From contig CAMBMS010000003.1 in the NCBI GenBank assembly GCA_945868845.1, positions 62,001 to 126,000 of the forward strand: a stretch of 64,000 nt of DNA. The letters are read 5' to 3'. The DNA comes from Asaia bogorensis (GTDB taxonomy: Bacteria > Pseudomonadota > Alphaproteobacteria > Acetobacterales > Acetobacteraceae). The notes under the pieces are model-generated. The model did no database searches and was not told where the DNA came from. It was given only the letters and a program-made list of their open reading frames with translations. Position numbers and translations under genes: made by a program. The number at the start of each line of letters is the position of its first letter. The stretch's first letter is position 1. This document shows positions 38,195 to 48,075 of the stretch, piece by piece.

Positions 38195-39139
38195 ATGACA
38201 CACCCCCTCACCTTCGGTCTTGATGTCGGCGTCTATGGTGCTCTCGCCACCCGCCATCACATTCTTGCCCTCGCCGCCCTGGCGGAACAATCCGATTTCA
38301 CCACCATCTGGGTCGCCGATCACGTCATCTTCCCGGCGCAATTCACCTCCCGCTATCCCTACAACGCGACGGGACAATTTCCCGTCAACATGACGCAAGA
38401 ACCGTTAATGGAACCGGTCGCCACCATGGCCGTCCTAGTCGGAAAAACGCAACACGTGCGTATCGGCGCATCGGTTCTCGTCATGCCCTATCGCAACCCA
38501 GTTTTGCTGGGTCGCATGCTCGTCACGCTCGACCAACTCTCGGGCGGGCGCATGATCCTCGGTGCCGGCGTTGGCTGGCTGGCCGAGGAATTTTCCGCCC
38601 TCAATGCCCGCGACTACGCCGCCCGTGGCGCAGTCACGGACGAATGCTTGGAAATCATACGCCGGCTATGCGTGGGCGGCGAGGTGTCGTTCCAGGGCAC
38701 GCATTACCAGCTGGCCCCCGTGATCTCTTCGCCCGGCTCCTTGCAGCGCCCGCATATCCCAATCCTGATCGGCGGCACTACGCGCCACGCACTCAATCGT
38801 ACGGCACGCTTCGGTAATGGCTGGATTTCCACCGACATGCGCCCGGACCGCCTGCAACAACGTCTCGCGACCCTGCGCACGCTGTGCGAACAGTACGGCA
38901 AGGATTTTGACAAGCTCACCCTCACGCACAAGGTCTTCATCCATATCGGCCAATCCCGCCGCGATTCCAGCGGCGAACGCGCCATCGGCACGGGCAGCGT
39001 GACGGAGATCACGGACGACCTCCAGCGCCTCGCTGACATCGGCTATCACCACATCATCATCCGCTTTCGCGACGGCGATGCTGAACAGCAAGACACCCAG
39101 CTGCGTATCTTCATCGACGACATCATGCCGCGATTTTAA
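38195..39139 (+). CDS. LLM-class flavin/F420-dependent oxidoreductase
   Basis: Luciferase-like TIM-barrel oxidoreductase, 314 residues. Seen: ALAEQSDFTTIWVADHVIFP (F420-type LLMs often carry this SDH/ADH segment), VLVGKTQHVRIGASVLVMPYRNPVLLGRMLVTLDQLSGGRMILGAGVGWLAEEF and IPILIGGTTRHALNRTARFGNGWI. The architecture matches the F420-dependent TIGR03619-like branch, but FMN use cannot be excluded. Close to the remnant of a second LLM gene on the other strand. Confidence 0.85.
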   Translation: MTHPLTFGLDVGVYGALATRHHILALAALAEQSDFTTIWVADHVIFPAQFTSRYPYNATGQFPVNMTQEPLMEPVATMAVLVGKTQHVRIGASVLVMPYRNPVLLGRMLVTLDQLSGGRMILGAGVGWLAEEFSALNARDYAARGAVTDECLEIIRRLCVGGEVSFQGTHYQLAPVISSPGSLQRPHIPILIGGTTRHALNRTARFGNGWISTDMRPDRLQQRLATLRTLCEQYGKDFDKLTLTHKVFIHIGQSRRDSSGERAIGTGSVTEITDDLQRLADIGYHHIIIRFRDGDAEQQDTQLRIFIDDIMPRF

Positions 39140-39148
39140 GATACGAAC

Positions 39149-39514
39149 TCAGGCTGGACCGCCAAACCGCGTCCACAGCGGCGGCGCCACATCGCACACG
39201 AAGCGTTCCTGGCTCGGCACCATCCGCTCTGGCCGCAATCCCAGTGGCACCGCCCAGGACATCAGATCGGGGATGCCAAATTCGCTCACAAACACCGACA
39301 ACTGTTCGACGCATTCTTCCGCATTGCCAACCAACTAGGCCTGTGGAATGCGCGCCTCATCCGTATTGCCCAACACGCCGCGACCAGCAGCCCCCCGTCG
39401 CGGGAAAGCTCTGATAGACAGACTGTCGATAGCGTTCGCCCTCACGCACCAATGGCCAGTCGCGTTCCGGATCATCCGCGCCCAGTCGTAAATTCGGTCG
39501 CACTCCTGCCCCTT
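39149..39514 (-). pseudogene. Remnant of an LLM-class oxidoreductase (C-terminal third)
   Basis: Two pieces on the minus strand just after holA. The upstream one reads LRLGADDPERDWPLVREGERYRQSVYQSF; the downstream one, in another frame, reads LVGNAEECVEQLSVFVSEFG then GLRPERMVPSQERFVCDVAP and stops at 39149-39151. Between them there is a frameshift near 39390-39410 and a TAG where IPQA-W-LVGN would be expected. The N-terminal two thirds are missing. The end of LLM proteins typically reads like this, so the identification is fair. Confidence 0.65.
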
Positions 39515-40540
39515 TTAATGCCGCCGCCGTTGTGCCGCCGCCCACCGCGCGATAGTCAAGATCGCCGCCCGCGCCAAGGTCTGATCCGGCCAGCCGGTCC
39601 GCTTGCAACCCCGCTCCGCCTCATTCAACCTCGTTAGAGCCGCCGCGATGGCCGGCGGCGGCCAGATATCCAGCGCCCGCGTAAAGCCCGCCACGCGGCG
39701 GAAAAATACCGGCGGGCGCACCCCTCGCACCGCCTCCACCGTGCTCAGCCCCTGATCCGCCATCGCCAACCGCGCACGATGCAACCGCTGCATATGCCCT
39801 ATCGCCTGGCGGATCGCGCCCACCGACGAAAATCCTTCCGCCGCCGCCACCTCCAACGCCCGGTCGGCCAGCGCTATATCGCCCGCCGTCGCGGCGAACA
39901 ACGCATCATCCATCGACAGCCCGGCAAAATCCCCCACGCAGGCCTGCGCCGCCTCCAGATCGACCCGCCCACCGATGCCAACATAAACCGCCAGCTTCTC
40001 CAACTCACTCCGCGTGGACGCCCGGTCCGCGCCCAACTGCTCCGCAAGCCATCCCACCGCCTCCGGCTCCACCGAAACGCCCGCGGCGCTCAAGGTCTCA
40101 CGAATGGTCGCCTGCAAATCGCGCCCCTCCTCCGGATAGCAGCCGATCGCAGCACCTTCCGCCGCGCCCTCCAGCAACGTCCGCAACTTGGATCGCGAGG
40201 CAAGGCCCGGCCCCTCCAACACCACCAGTGCTTCCCCCCGACCCTCCAGCACCGCTTTCACCGCCGCAACCGAAGCCACTGCATCTGTTACATCGCGCAC
40301 CCGCACTGCCCGACGCCCCCCAGTCAAAGCTTGCGCCGCCGCCTCCCCCGGCAAATCCGCGATCGCCTCACGCGCCAACTCCGTTACCCGAAACGGATCA
40401 TCCAAACTACCCGCCGCAAACCGCACTAACCCCTCCGCCCGCTCGCGGATCAACCCCACATCCTCCCCATACAGCAACACCACCCGGCACAACCCAGGAC
40501 CCCGCAAAAAAAACCCCACCCCACGCGCCTCGATCTTCAC
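39515..40540 (-). CDS. holA: DNA polymerase III subunit delta
   Basis: Clamp-loader subunit that opens the beta ring. 341 residues from the GTG at 40540 (KIEARGVGFFLRGPGLCRVVLLYGEDVGLIRERAEGL); the longer ATG frame from 40597 adds an unlikely basic leader reaching into the repeat. Other hallmarks: VVLEGPGLASRSKLRTLLEGA, AIGCYPEEGRDL, LAEQLGADRASTRSELEKLAVYVG and HMQRLHRARLAM. Normally adjoins lptE; here a hairpin repeat of about 170 bases separates them. Confidence 0.9.
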   Translation of the reverse strand: MKIEARGVGFFLRGPGLCRVVLLYGEDVGLIRERAEGLVRFAAGSLDDPFRVTELAREAIADLPGEAAAQALTGGRRAVRVRDVTDAVASVAAVKAVLEGRGEALVVLEGPGLASRSKLRTLLEGAAEGAAIGCYPEEGRDLQATIRETLSAAGVSVEPEAVGWLAEQLGADRASTRSELEKLAVYVGIGGRVDLEAAQACVGDFAGLSMDDALFAATAGDIALADRALEVAAAEGFSSVGAIRQAIGHMQRLHRARLAMADQGLSTVEAVRGVRPPVFFRRVAGFTRALDIWPPPAIAAALTRLNEAERGCKRTGWPDQTLARAAILTIARWAAAQRRRH

Positions 40541-40589
40541 GCGCAGGGCCCGTCGTGCAGGGGGATGGAGATAGGATCTAAGGAACGCC

Positions 40590-40754
40590 AGGGGCACTGC
40601 CCCTGAACCCCGCCAAGGGTATAACGTCCCTGGAACCCTTCATTGGCTTTGATGAAGAAGGGGCCTACCGTGCCGTTACCAACCACCCCGTAGGCCCCTT
40701 CTTCATCAAAGCCAACGAATGGGGGTCCAGAGGGCAGAACCTTCTGGATCCCCC
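40590..40754. repeat. Triple-hairpin repeat, family B copy 1, with a perfect 26-bp inverted repeat
   Basis: Three hairpins in a row. First AGGGGCA-C-TGCCCCT (40590-40604). Then 26-base arms at 40643-40668 and 40690-40715, perfectly complementary, around a 21-base loop; the inner part of the right arm is GTAGGCCCCTTCTTCATC. Finally GGGGGTCCAGA pairing with TTCTGGATCCCCC (40721-40754). Lies between lptE and holA. A related copy is at 47070. No transposase or target duplication is visible. Confidence 0.85.
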
Positions 40755-40770
40755 TACATCCCATTCCCCG

Positions 40771-41343
40771 TCATGCCGAACCATTGGCCCGACGGTGAAA
40801 GAACGCGGTGAGCTGGAGGGTGATTTGTTCGGCGACCATTTCGGCGATGCGTTGGCGGGCAGCTTCGGATCCGAGGTCGGCGGCGAAATACTGTTCCTGG
40901 AACAGATTGACGGCATCGGTTGCACGGGCGTTGCCGGTAGCGACGATGGCCCGGGTAGCATCCTGGGCGCGCAAGGTCCAGTCGGCCCGACCGGTCAGTC
41001 GGATGCGGGTCGTGACGTTATCGTGGCGGATGGCGATGCCGTCGCCGCCGATTTCGAACCCAACGGCAAGGTCATAACGACGCGGCACGCCAGCGCTGTC
41101 GCGTTCGAACCGGCTTAGCAGTGCCTGGCGCAGCAACTGGCCGGGCCGGTCGGGGATAATGCCGACATCGATCGCCGCGAGCTCACGTTGCGCGCTACCA
41201 GGCAAGCCGGATGCTGTGGGCATATAGGCAGGGCGGAAGCCACAGCCAGACAGGCCGAGTCCAATCAGCCCCAGCAGTCCCCGCCTGGTCAGGCGGGAAC
41301 GTTCAGCTGGCGATGACGAAATTGACGATACGGTTCGGGACAT
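40771..41343 (-). CDS. lptE: LPS-assembly lipoprotein LptE
   Basis: Plug lipoprotein of the LptD/LptE complex that places LPS in the outer membrane. 190 residues: twin-basic signal with [15 protein letters not shown] (lipobox, Cys near residue 34), then GFRPAYMP and the LptE core with [36 protein letters not shown] and a C-terminal [23 protein letters not shown]. The start lies 41 bases inside the end of leuS in another frame; no better start exists downstream before the signal. Confidence 0.88.
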   Translation of the reverse strand: MSRTVSSISSSPAERSRLTRRGLLGLIGLGLSGCGFRPAYMPTASGLPGSAQRELAAIDVGIIPDRPGQLLRQALLSRFERDSAGVPRRYDLAVGFEIGGDGIAIRHDNVTTRIRLTGRADWTLRAQDATRAIVATGNARATDAVNLFQEQYFAADLGSEAARQRIAEMVAEQITLQLTAFFHRRANGSA

Positions 41344-44035
41344 GGATCCGTTTTACCACACGCTTACCTTCAAGGGCACGAGCCACGTTGGGCTCGGTTT
41401 CGGCAGCTCGCAAGACCGCGTCTGCGGTGCTATCGGGTGGCATGTCGACGGTAGCGCGCAGCTTGCCCATCACCTGCACGGCGATGGTGACAGTTTCCGC
41501 CACCAAAAGCGCCGGTTCGGCGTCCGGCCAGACTTCCTCGGCCAGAAGGGTCTTGCCCAAAGGATTGAGCCGGTGGTGGATTTCTTCGGCCAAATGCGGC
41601 ATCGCCGGGGCGATCAGGCGGGCCATAGTTTGCAGGGCCTCGCGGCGCGCGAAATCCATGCCTTCGGTGTCGGCGGCGCGCTCAGTCTCGGCGATGGCGT
41701 TGGCGAACTCGTACACGCGCGCCACCGCGACATTGAAATTGAAATTTTCCCAGGCATCCGTCACCGCCACGATGGAACGATGCGTGACCTGGCGCAAACG
41801 CCGCGCCGCTTCGGCGAAATCCGCCGGCATCGAAGTGGGAGCGGGTGCGGCCTCCACGAGCCGGAACAGCCGCTGGATGAAGCGATAGGCGCCGGCGACA
41901 CCGGATTCCGTCCACTCCATGTCGCGCTCCGGTGGATTGTCGGAAAGAATGAACCAGCGCGCAGTATCAGCGCCGTAACGGGCGATAATCGCACCAGGAT
42001 CGACGGTGTTACGCTTCGACTTGCTCATCGCCTCCACGCGCCCAACGGCGATTTGCTCGTTCGTCCCCTTCAACGTGGCGCTACCGTCCGCATGTTTCTC
42101 GATCTCCTCCGGATAGAGCCATCCGCCGGCGGACGAACGATAACTCTCATGCGTCACCATGCCCTGGGTGAACAGACCGGAGAATGGCTCGTCTAGTTTT
42201 ACATGGCCGGTTTCACGCATGCCGCGGGTGAAGAAGCGGGAATAGAGCAGGTGCAAAATCGCATGTTCGACACCCCCGATATACTGATCAACCGGCATCC
42301 AGTGGTCCACCGCCGCGCGGTTCATGGGCGTGCTTCCCCTCGGCGAGCAGAACCGGGCGAAGTACCAGGAACTATCAACGAACGTATCGCAGGTATCAGT
42401 CTCGCGCCGCGCCGGCTTCTGGCAGCCCGGGCAAAGCACATGTTTCCACGTGGGGTGGTGATCCAGCGGATTGCCGGAACGTTCAAAGTTAACATCCTCC
42501 GGCAGAACGACTGGCAGATCGGCATCCGGCACCGCCACGATGCCACACGAATCGCAATGGATGACGGGGATCGGGCAACCCCAATAGCGCTGTCGCGACA
42601 CACCCCAGTCGCGCAGCCGCCAGTTTGTCACGCCCTTACCGGAACCCAGCTCGGTTAGGCGCACAATCGCGGCGCTAATGCCGGCCTCCACCTCCAACCC
42701 ATCCAGGAAGTCCGAATTATAAAGCGTTCCCGGCCCGATATAGGCATCATTTCCGATCGAGAACGTAGTCGAATCCGCACCCGGCGGCAGCACGACCGGC
42801 GGCACCGGGAGAGAATATTTACGGGAGAAATCCAGATCCCGCTGATCATGAGCGGGGCAGCCGAAAATTGCCCCGGTGCCATATTCCATCAGAACGAAAT
42901 TAGCGATCCAAACCGGATAGGTCTTTGTCGGGTCGAACGGATGCGCAACACGCAGGCTGGTATTATAACCGCGCTTTTCCGCTGTCTCGACCGCCGCTTC
43001 GGTCGTGCCCTGTCGGCGGCACTCCGCAATAAATTCTGCCGCCCCCGCGTCGCGCGCAGCGACGGCGGCGGCCAGAGGATGCTCCGGCGCAATGGCTAGG
43101 AAAGACATGCCGTACAAGGTATCCGGTCGTGTCGAATAGACCTCGACTACCCCGATATCACCTACAAAATAATTCTCTTCGACTTCCTCAGAACCAGGTC
43201 CAATCAGAAAATCTCTGTGCCCTTTCGGCACTGGGCGCGCGGGCTGAATTACCTGTCGGCGCCGAGCCTTAGGGACCATATTGAACGAAAAATGCGCGCC
43301 TTCGCTGCGCCCGATCCAGTTTGCCTGCATCAGCCGCACGCGTCCCGGCCAGCGGTCCAGCGTGTCCAGCGCGGATAGTAAATCGGGAGCAAATTTCGTG
43401 ATGGAAAAAAACCATTGCGAGAGCAATTTTTTTTCCACAAAAGCGCCGGAGCGCCAGCCGCGCCCGTCGATCACCTGCTCATTCGCAAGCACAGTACCGT
43501 CCACAGGATCCCAATTAACCCAACTTTCCTTACGCTCGACTAGTCCGGCCCGCAGAAAATCGAGAAAAAGCTTTTGCTGATGCCCGTAATAGGCTGGATC
43601 GCAGGTGGCGAATTCGCGCGTCCAGTCCAGGGAAAGACCCATGCGCTGCAACTCGGCGCGCATGTTGGCGATATTTTCCCAGGTCCATTTCGCCGGATGT
43701 ACGCCGCGTTCACGCGCCGCGTTTTCCGCCGGCAGACCGAACGCATCCCAGCCCATCGGATGCAGCACGGAAAAACCACGTGCGCGCTTATAGCGCGCGA
43801 TCACATCGCCCAGGGTGTAGTTACGTACATGCCCCATATGGATCTTGCCGGACGGATAAGGGAACATTTCAAGAACATAATATTTCGGTTTCCCGTCGGT
43901 CGGCACGTCCTCCACCCGGAAGCACGCACGCGCGTTCCAGGCATCCTGCCAGCGCGGCTCTGCAGCGGCAAAATCATAACGCTGCGCCTCGGCGCCCGAT
44001 TGAGTCACGGGTTGGGGAATCACGGCCTCGCTCAT
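41303..44035 (-). CDS. leuS: Leucyl-tRNA synthetase
   Basis: 910 residues, class I synthetase. Signature motifs: HIGH as [15 protein letters not shown] (near residue 60), [18 protein letters not shown], the editing domain with [26 protein letters not shown], the second half [14 protein letters not shown], and KMSKS as [16 protein letters not shown]. Ends in the tRNA-binding region [21 protein letters not shown]. Followed by lptE and holA, the usual alphaproteobacterial order. Confidence 0.97.
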   Translation of the reverse strand: MSEAVIPQPVTQSGAEAQRYDFAAAEPRWQDAWNARACFRVEDVPTDGKPKYYVLEMFPYPSGKIHMGHVRNYTLGDVIARYKRARGFSVLHPMGWDAFGLPAENAARERGVHPAKWTWENIANMRAELQRMGLSLDWTREFATCDPAYYGHQQKLFLDFLRAGLVERKESWVNWDPVDGTVLANEQVIDGRGWRSGAFVEKKLLSQWFFSITKFAPDLLSALDTLDRWPGRVRLMQANWIGRSEGAHFSFNMVPKARRRQVIQPARPVPKGHRDFLIGPGSEEVEENYFVGDIGVVEVYSTRPDTLYGMSFLAIAPEHPLAAAVAARDAGAAEFIAECRRQGTTEAAVETAEKRGYNTSLRVAHPFDPTKTYPVWIANFVLMEYGTGAIFGCPAHDQRDLDFSRKYSLPVPPVVLPPGADSTTFSIGNDAYIGPGTLYNSDFLDGLEVEAGISAAIVRLTELGSGKGVTNWRLRDWGVSRQRYWGCPIPVIHCDSCGIVAVPDADLPVVLPEDVNFERSGNPLDHHPTWKHVLCPGCQKPARRETDTCDTFVDSSWYFARFCSPRGSTPMNRAAVDHWMPVDQYIGGVEHAILHLLYSRFFTRGMRETGHVKLDEPFSGLFTQGMVTHESYRSSAGGWLYPEEIEKHADGSATLKGTNEQIAVGRVEAMSKSKRNTVDPGAIIARYGADTARWFILSDNPPERDMEWTESGVAGAYRFIQRLFRLVEAAPAPTSMPADFAEAARRLRQVTHRSIVAVTDAWENFNFNVAVARVYEFANAIAETERAADTEGMDFARREALQTMARLIAPAMPHLAEEIHHRLNPLGKTLLAEEVWPDAEPALLVAETVTIAVQVMGKLRATVDMPPDSTADAVLRAAETEPNVARALEGKRVVKRIHVPNRIVNFVIAS

Positions 44036-44380
44036 GGAGCAAATGTATCCGCCATAAGCAGCCGTCCAGCAAGCCGGTGGAAAACCCTTTTCCTTAGGTT
44101 ATTCTCCGATGCTTCGGTAATTATTAGAATTAGCTCTTTGCTATCAGTCATGACTTGAACGACCCCGCCTCGCGCCACGTCGCCACCAGGCCAAGCAGGG
44201 AATATGAATATCCATGGTGTAGAAGGACCTGACCGCAGGCGGCTTCACCAAGGTGATCGCCCGACGAGTTAAGGCAAGCACCGCTTTTGACGGTGATTGC
44301 CCACGCTGGCGGCCGCAAGTGCCTCGCAAGGCCGACCCGACGGCAACGCGGCGAAGCCGTAAGATTCCATTCGAAAGCCG
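44036..44380. other. Gap upstream of leuS without a supported gene
   Basis: Part of a 441-base space between leuS and the MmgE/PrpD gene. On the minus strand a frame reads VLLHHGYSYSLLGLVATWRE to a stop at 44148-44150; it has no convincing start and I do not recognise it, so it may be an insertion-sequence or repeat remnant. The rest of the gap holds the palindrome described at 44381. Confidence 0.4.
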
Positions 44381-44459
44381 GCACCGGTCCGCATTCCCAC
44401 CCGGCCACCTAACGAAAACATACTACTGTGGGCGGTCGGGTGGGGGTGCGGACCGGTGC
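44381..44459. repeat. Palindromic intergenic element, family A copy 2 (best preserved)
   Basis: Arms of 26 bases at 44381-44406 and 44434-44459; 23 positions pair by Watson-Crick and the other three are G.U in the plus-strand transcript, so an RNA stem would be unbroken. The loop of 27 bases contains CACCTAACGAAAACATACTA. The outer arm begins GCACCGGTCCGCA. Between leuS and an MmgE/PrpD gene. Confidence 0.8.
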
Positions 44460-44476
44460 TGGACTGTAGACAGGCT

Positions 44477-45814
44477 CTACCCCGCCGCCCGCCCAATCTC
44501 CCCCGCATCCGCCAGCCCATCGATCCCCCAGCAGGCGGCGACCAGCCGGTTCGTTCGCTCCGCCCCCAGCTTGGTATCACTCTGGCCGCGGAACTTCGCT
44601 TCCAGCTGCGCGCCGCTCATCGGATTGCTGGCGCTGCCGATACCATGCACGATGTCGCACAGCATCTCGCCACCGCCGCGCAGATGCACCAGCAACTGCG
44701 TGGAATCTCCGCCGCGCGACACATCTTCCGTAGCATGGATGCGGTCCTGGAAGCCTACCGTCTTTGGATCCTGCACAAAGGGTAGGCTCAACACCTCGAT
44801 CCCCGTCATGCCCTTGATGAGCGCCGAAGCGATCCAGTGATGCAAGCTCACATGCGCCTGGAATTCATCCTGTGGATGGCGCCGGTTGCACAGCGCCATC
44901 GCGCCCGGGGACGCCTTCACATCAATGCGCGCCACCTGCTCCGCCGTCAGCCCCTCAGCCTTCAGTTGCAGGATCGCATCGAGCATCGGATGGATGACAA
45001 TACCGCAGGGATACGGCTTATAGGTATTCTTTAAAATTTCGAACCGTTCGCCGAGCCCGCCGATCAATGCGCCCACATCTGCCTGCTCGCAAAACGTAGT
45101 CAGAAATCCATAGCGCCGTTCCAGCGCCTCGGTCCCGCCAGTAAAATCCTGTGCTGCCATCAGCGCCGCCCGCAACCCCGCCTGCCCAGCATGGGCGGGC
45201 ATATAGGCAGTGCACATGGTGCCGTGCAGCGAGCGAATGCCGGATGCCTGCGCCACCGCGATTCCGATCGCCGCGCACATCTGCCGTTCATTCAGCCCTA
45301 GCAATTTCCCCGCGGCTATCGCCGTGCCTACGCCTACGGTAATCCCCGTCTGCGACCACGCCACATTACCGCGCGCCGGTGCCACGGACACCGCCTTGCT
45401 CAACCTGCAAATGATCTCTACCCCTAGCGCGAAGGCGGTTAACGCATCCTTCCCCCTGATCTTTCGCCGCTCTGCTAGCGCCAGCACCGCGGCCATAACC
45501 GGCCCCGCCGGATGCACGATCGCCTCCGCGTGCGTGTCATCGTAACTATACACCGACGAAGCCAGCCCGTTCAGCAACGTGGCGTGCAGAATGTCGCTCT
45601 TACGCCCACGCGCAAACAGGCTCGCCACCCCTGCTCCGGTTGCCTCCGCAAGGGCTGAGTCCACCATATCGACGGCCTCGTGCCGGCCACCGCCAATAGC
45701 GCAGCCCAGCACGTTCAGGAAACTCCGCTTTGCCTCCTGGCGAACAGGATCCGGCAAATCATTTGTCGCCAGCCCATATTCCGCCAACCGCGCGGTTATC
45801 TTGCTGTCCGACAT
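44477..45814 (-). CDS. MmgE/PrpD family protein
   Basis: 445 residues. The family includes 2-methylcitrate dehydratase and cis-aconitate decarboxylase-like enzymes. Seen: KRSFLNVLGCAIGGGRHEAVDMV, SYDDTHAEAIVHPAGPVMAAVLALAE (the DDTH segment characteristic of the family), MPAHAGQAGLRAALMAAQDFTGG and NTYKPYPCGIVIHPMLDAIL. Not next to prpB or prpC, so the methylcitrate cycle is not implied. Divergent from the LLM gene at 45911; the 96 bases between must contain both promoters. Confidence 0.9.
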   Translation of the reverse strand: MSDSKITARLAEYGLATNDLPDPVRQEAKRSFLNVLGCAIGGGRHEAVDMVDSALAEATGAGVASLFARGRKSDILHATLLNGLASSVYSYDDTHAEAIVHPAGPVMAAVLALAERRKIRGKDALTAFALGVEIICRLSKAVSVAPARGNVAWSQTGITVGVGTAIAAGKLLGLNERQMCAAIGIAVAQASGIRSLHGTMCTAYMPAHAGQAGLRAALMAAQDFTGGTEALERRYGFLTTFCEQADVGALIGGLGERFEILKNTYKPYPCGIVIHPMLDAILQLKAEGLTAEQVARIDVKASPGAMALCNRRHPQDEFQAHVSLHHWIASALIKGMTGIEVLSLPFVQDPKTVGFQDRIHATEDVSRGGDSTQLLVHLRGGGEMLCDIVHGIGSASNPMSGAQLEAKFRGQSDTKLGAERTNRLVAACWGIDGLADAGEIGRAAG

Positions 45815-45910
45815 ATTCCGTTCCCCCGCTTACCCCTGCGATCATGCCGGGCTTGGCGGGAGAAGACCAGCGTGGGACACTCCTCAGCAACCACGTGGAA
45901 GGCGCGATCG

Positions 45911-47005
45911 ATGGATGTAGGTATGATGATGGTTTTTGCCAGCTATGGCTGGGAAAACATGGCGGACGATCAGGTTTGGGACGAGGAAATCAAGCTCGCC
46001 CGGCTCGCCGCCGATTCCAACTTCGACGTGCTATGGTCGGCCGAGCATCATTTTTTCGATTATTCGTTCGTTCCCGACAACCTCCAGCTCATGACCTACC
46101 TAACCGCGATCTGCCCGAATATCGATGTTGGCACCGCCGCCGTCATCCTGCCCTGGCACGATCCGCTGCGCGTCGCCGAGCAGGCCATCGTGCTGGACAA
46201 TCTTTCCAAGGGCCGGTTGCGCCTCGGCCTCGGGCGCGGCCTGGCGCGTCGCGAATTCGACGCCTTCCGCGGTACATTAAACGAAACTCGCGAACGCTTT
46301 GACGAAGCCGCGCCGATGATCAAGGAAGCGGTCCGCACCGGCTTCATCGAAGGCCACGGCAAGCATTATCCGCAACCGCGCATCGAGCTGCGGCCGCGGC
46401 CAAAATATAATTTCGATGGTCGTCTCTACGCCGTCGCATCCTCAGAAGACTCGGTCGATTCAGCCGCTAAGCTTGGCGCACACATGATCATGTTCTCTGA
46501 CCGCCCCTGGCCGATGCGCCTGCCGGCGATCCAGATGAACCGTGATCTGCATCGCAAATATCACGGCACCGAGGCGCCGCACATGATGATCACGGATTTC
46601 TGCATCTGTGGCCCAGACATCGCGGAAGCCGAGCGGCACGCCCGGCAATACATGGGCAAGTTCGTCGAAAGCAATTTCGTTCACTACGAATTTCTCGGCG
46701 ATCATTTCTCCCAAGTAAAAGGCTACGACTCTTACGCGCAGAAAGCAGCAATCGCGAAAGCCGCCGGGCTGGAGGGCGCCACCGAAGGCTTCATGAAAGC
46801 CGCCATGTGGGGCACCCCGGACCGCATCCTGCGCGAACTGGAAGCCCGCCGCGACCTAATCGGGGATTTCGAACTCAACACCTCCTTCCGCTTCGGCGGC
46901 GTCCCCTACGCCATCGCCGAACGCGGCCTGAAACTGTTCGCCAAGGAAGTCCTGCCCGTTCTCAAAACCTGGAAAGCCACGGCAGCTGCGAAAGCGGCGG
47001 AGTAA
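45911..47005 (+). CDS. LLM-class flavin-dependent oxidoreductase
   Basis: 364 residues. Luciferase-like barrel: FDVLWSAEHHFFDYSFVPDNLQLMTYLTAICPNIDVGTAAVILPWHDPLRVAEQAIVLDNLSKGRLRLGLGRGLARREF. EHHF and the LGLGRG segment are typical of the alkanal-monooxygenase branch, which uses reduced FMN; F420 use is less likely than for the gene at 60910. The substrate is unknown. The ATG at 45911 starts the homology (an upstream in-frame extension overlaps the divergent gene). Confidence 0.87.
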   Translation: MDVGMMMVFASYGWENMADDQVWDEEIKLARLAADSNFDVLWSAEHHFFDYSFVPDNLQLMTYLTAICPNIDVGTAAVILPWHDPLRVAEQAIVLDNLSKGRLRLGLGRGLARREFDAFRGTLNETRERFDEAAPMIKEAVRTGFIEGHGKHYPQPRIELRPRPKYNFDGRLYAVASSEDSVDSAAKLGAHMIMFSDRPWPMRLPAIQMNRDLHRKYHGTEAPHMMITDFCICGPDIAEAERHARQYMGKFVESNFVHYEFLGDHFSQVKGYDSYAQKAAIAKAAGLEGATEGFMKAAMWGTPDRILRELEARRDLIGDFELNTSFRFGGVPYAIAERGLKLFAKEVLPVLKTWKATAAAKAAE

Positions 47006-47069
47006 GAAAGATCAGGCGCTCCACCTCTGAACCCCGTTAAGGGGCAAGGGCCCATCAAACCCATCATAT

Positions 47070-47169
47070 GCGTAGCATAACGAAGGAGCCCACTGAGTGG
47101 TTGCCACCACCGCAGTAGGCCCCTTCGTCATGCTACGCAAACGGTGGATTCCAAGGGCTTCGCCCTTGG
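47070..47169. repeat. Inverted repeat, family B copy 2
   Basis: Arms of 26 bases at 47070-47095 and 47113-47138, 23 of 26 paired. The right arm keeps GTAGGCCCCTTC-TCAT from copy 1 at 40690, but the outer part is different (GCTACGC instead of CAAAGCC) and its left partner is changed to match, a compensating change. A second hairpin CCAAGGGC-TTC-GCCCTTGG follows at 47151-47169, and GGGTCCAGGGGG after it, as in copy 1. Between the LLM gene and bactofilin. Confidence 0.8.
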
Positions 47170-47203
47170 TAGGGTCCAGGGGGTAAAGGCGCCCGGCCTT
47201 GCT

Positions 47204-47740
47204 TCAGGCCACCTCGCCGGGTGGCCGAAGTATCGGGTCTGGGCGGCCGGGTTCGGATATCATTTCCATACGGCCGGTGATTTGCCCACCGTCTTCGACC
47301 TGCAGGCGCCGGCAGCGTGCCGTGCCCATCACCCGTCCGGTGGAGCGGATGATCAGGGAGTTGCGCGCGGTCAGCGTGCCATCAATGATGCCGGCGATTT
47401 CCGCCTCCTCCACCTCGGCCTCTCCCTTGAACACGCCACCGGGTGAGATCAAGAGCTGCGTGGCATGGATCATGGAGGCTTCCACCGTGCCTTCCACCAC
47501 CAGCCGTTCGGCATCCTGGACAGTGCCTTGCACGCTAATGCCGCGGCCCACCACCAGGGTGCGCTGGTCCGCCGGATCGCGACGTGGCGGCGTCATGGGC
47601 AACGGCATGGCCGGGCGGGGCGGTAGGATGGGACCGCCGAGCATGGTCGGCGGCGGGGTCATGGGGGAAGCGGGAAAGGGCGGTCGGGCCATTAGGGGCG
47701 CCTCCTGGGATGGCGTGTTGGGTGGTAATTCGGATCGCAT
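47204..47740 (-). CDS. Bactofilin
   Basis: 178 residues from the ATG at 47740. N-terminal 75 residues are Pro-rich and disordered (PPFPASPMTPPPTMLGGPILPPRPAMPLPMTPPRR); then a bactofilin beta-helix of about 100 residues: TLVVGRGISVQGTVQDAERLVVEGTVEASMIHATQLLISPGGVFKGEAEVEEAEIAGIIDGTLTARNSLIIRSTGRVMGT. Bactofilins polymerise into cytoskeletal fibres at the membrane. No M23 peptidase gene is beside it. Alternative TTG start at 47800 would add a hexanucleotide-repeat-coded stretch. Confidence 0.85.
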   Translation of the reverse strand: MRSELPPNTPSQEAPLMARPPFPASPMTPPPTMLGGPILPPRPAMPLPMTPPRRDPADQRTLVVGRGISVQGTVQDAERLVVEGTVEASMIHATQLLISPGGVFKGEAEVEEAEIAGIIDGTLTARNSLIIRSTGRVMGTARCRRLQVEDGGQITGRMEMISEPGRPDPILRPPGEVA

Positions 47741-47744
47741 GGGC

Positions 47745-47768
47745 GGTGTCGGTGTCGGTGTCGGTGTC
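47745..47768 (+). repeat. Four tandem copies of GGTGTC before the bactofilin ATG
   Basis: Exact 6-base unit four times, five bases upstream of the bactofilin ATG (minus strand GACACC). In frame with the gene it would encode Thr-Pro repeats if a TTG at 47800 is the start. Changes in copy number keep the frame, so it would alter leader length or the N terminus. Confidence 0.6.
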
Positions 47769-48075
47769 GACGAAGATAAAGCATCTGGGCGCGCCGGCAA
47801 TCAAAGCGACGGCAGGCGAGACGGTGGCACACCTCGGCCGCTATCCTGGGGCGTCAGCGCGGGCACGTGCGGCTTAAAGCTAGCGAGTCATTCTAGGCGG
47901 ATGAAGAGCGCTTGAACAAAGGCATACATGATCTTGTATCGTTAAGACAGTTGCCCTATCACGCTGTGCCAAACGCGACAATGCTTTATCGGTCATTTTT
48001 ATGACTGGTTCGCTTATCCGATGGCACGATATGCCGGGTTCACGTGCCAACGGTTTGCAGGGCGGCAAACCCATG

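Noticed and set aside
39515-40597. ATG at 40597 as the holA start
   Set aside because: It adds a 19-residue basic leader overlapping repeat DNA; the family homology begins at the GTG at 40540.
44148-44408. 86-codon minus-strand frame before leuS
   Set aside because: No start signal, covers part of the palindrome, and no recognised family; noted in the gap entry only.
40590-47169. The hairpin repeats as CRISPR repeats
   Set aside because: Only two copies, 6.4 kb apart, without regular spacers or cas genes.
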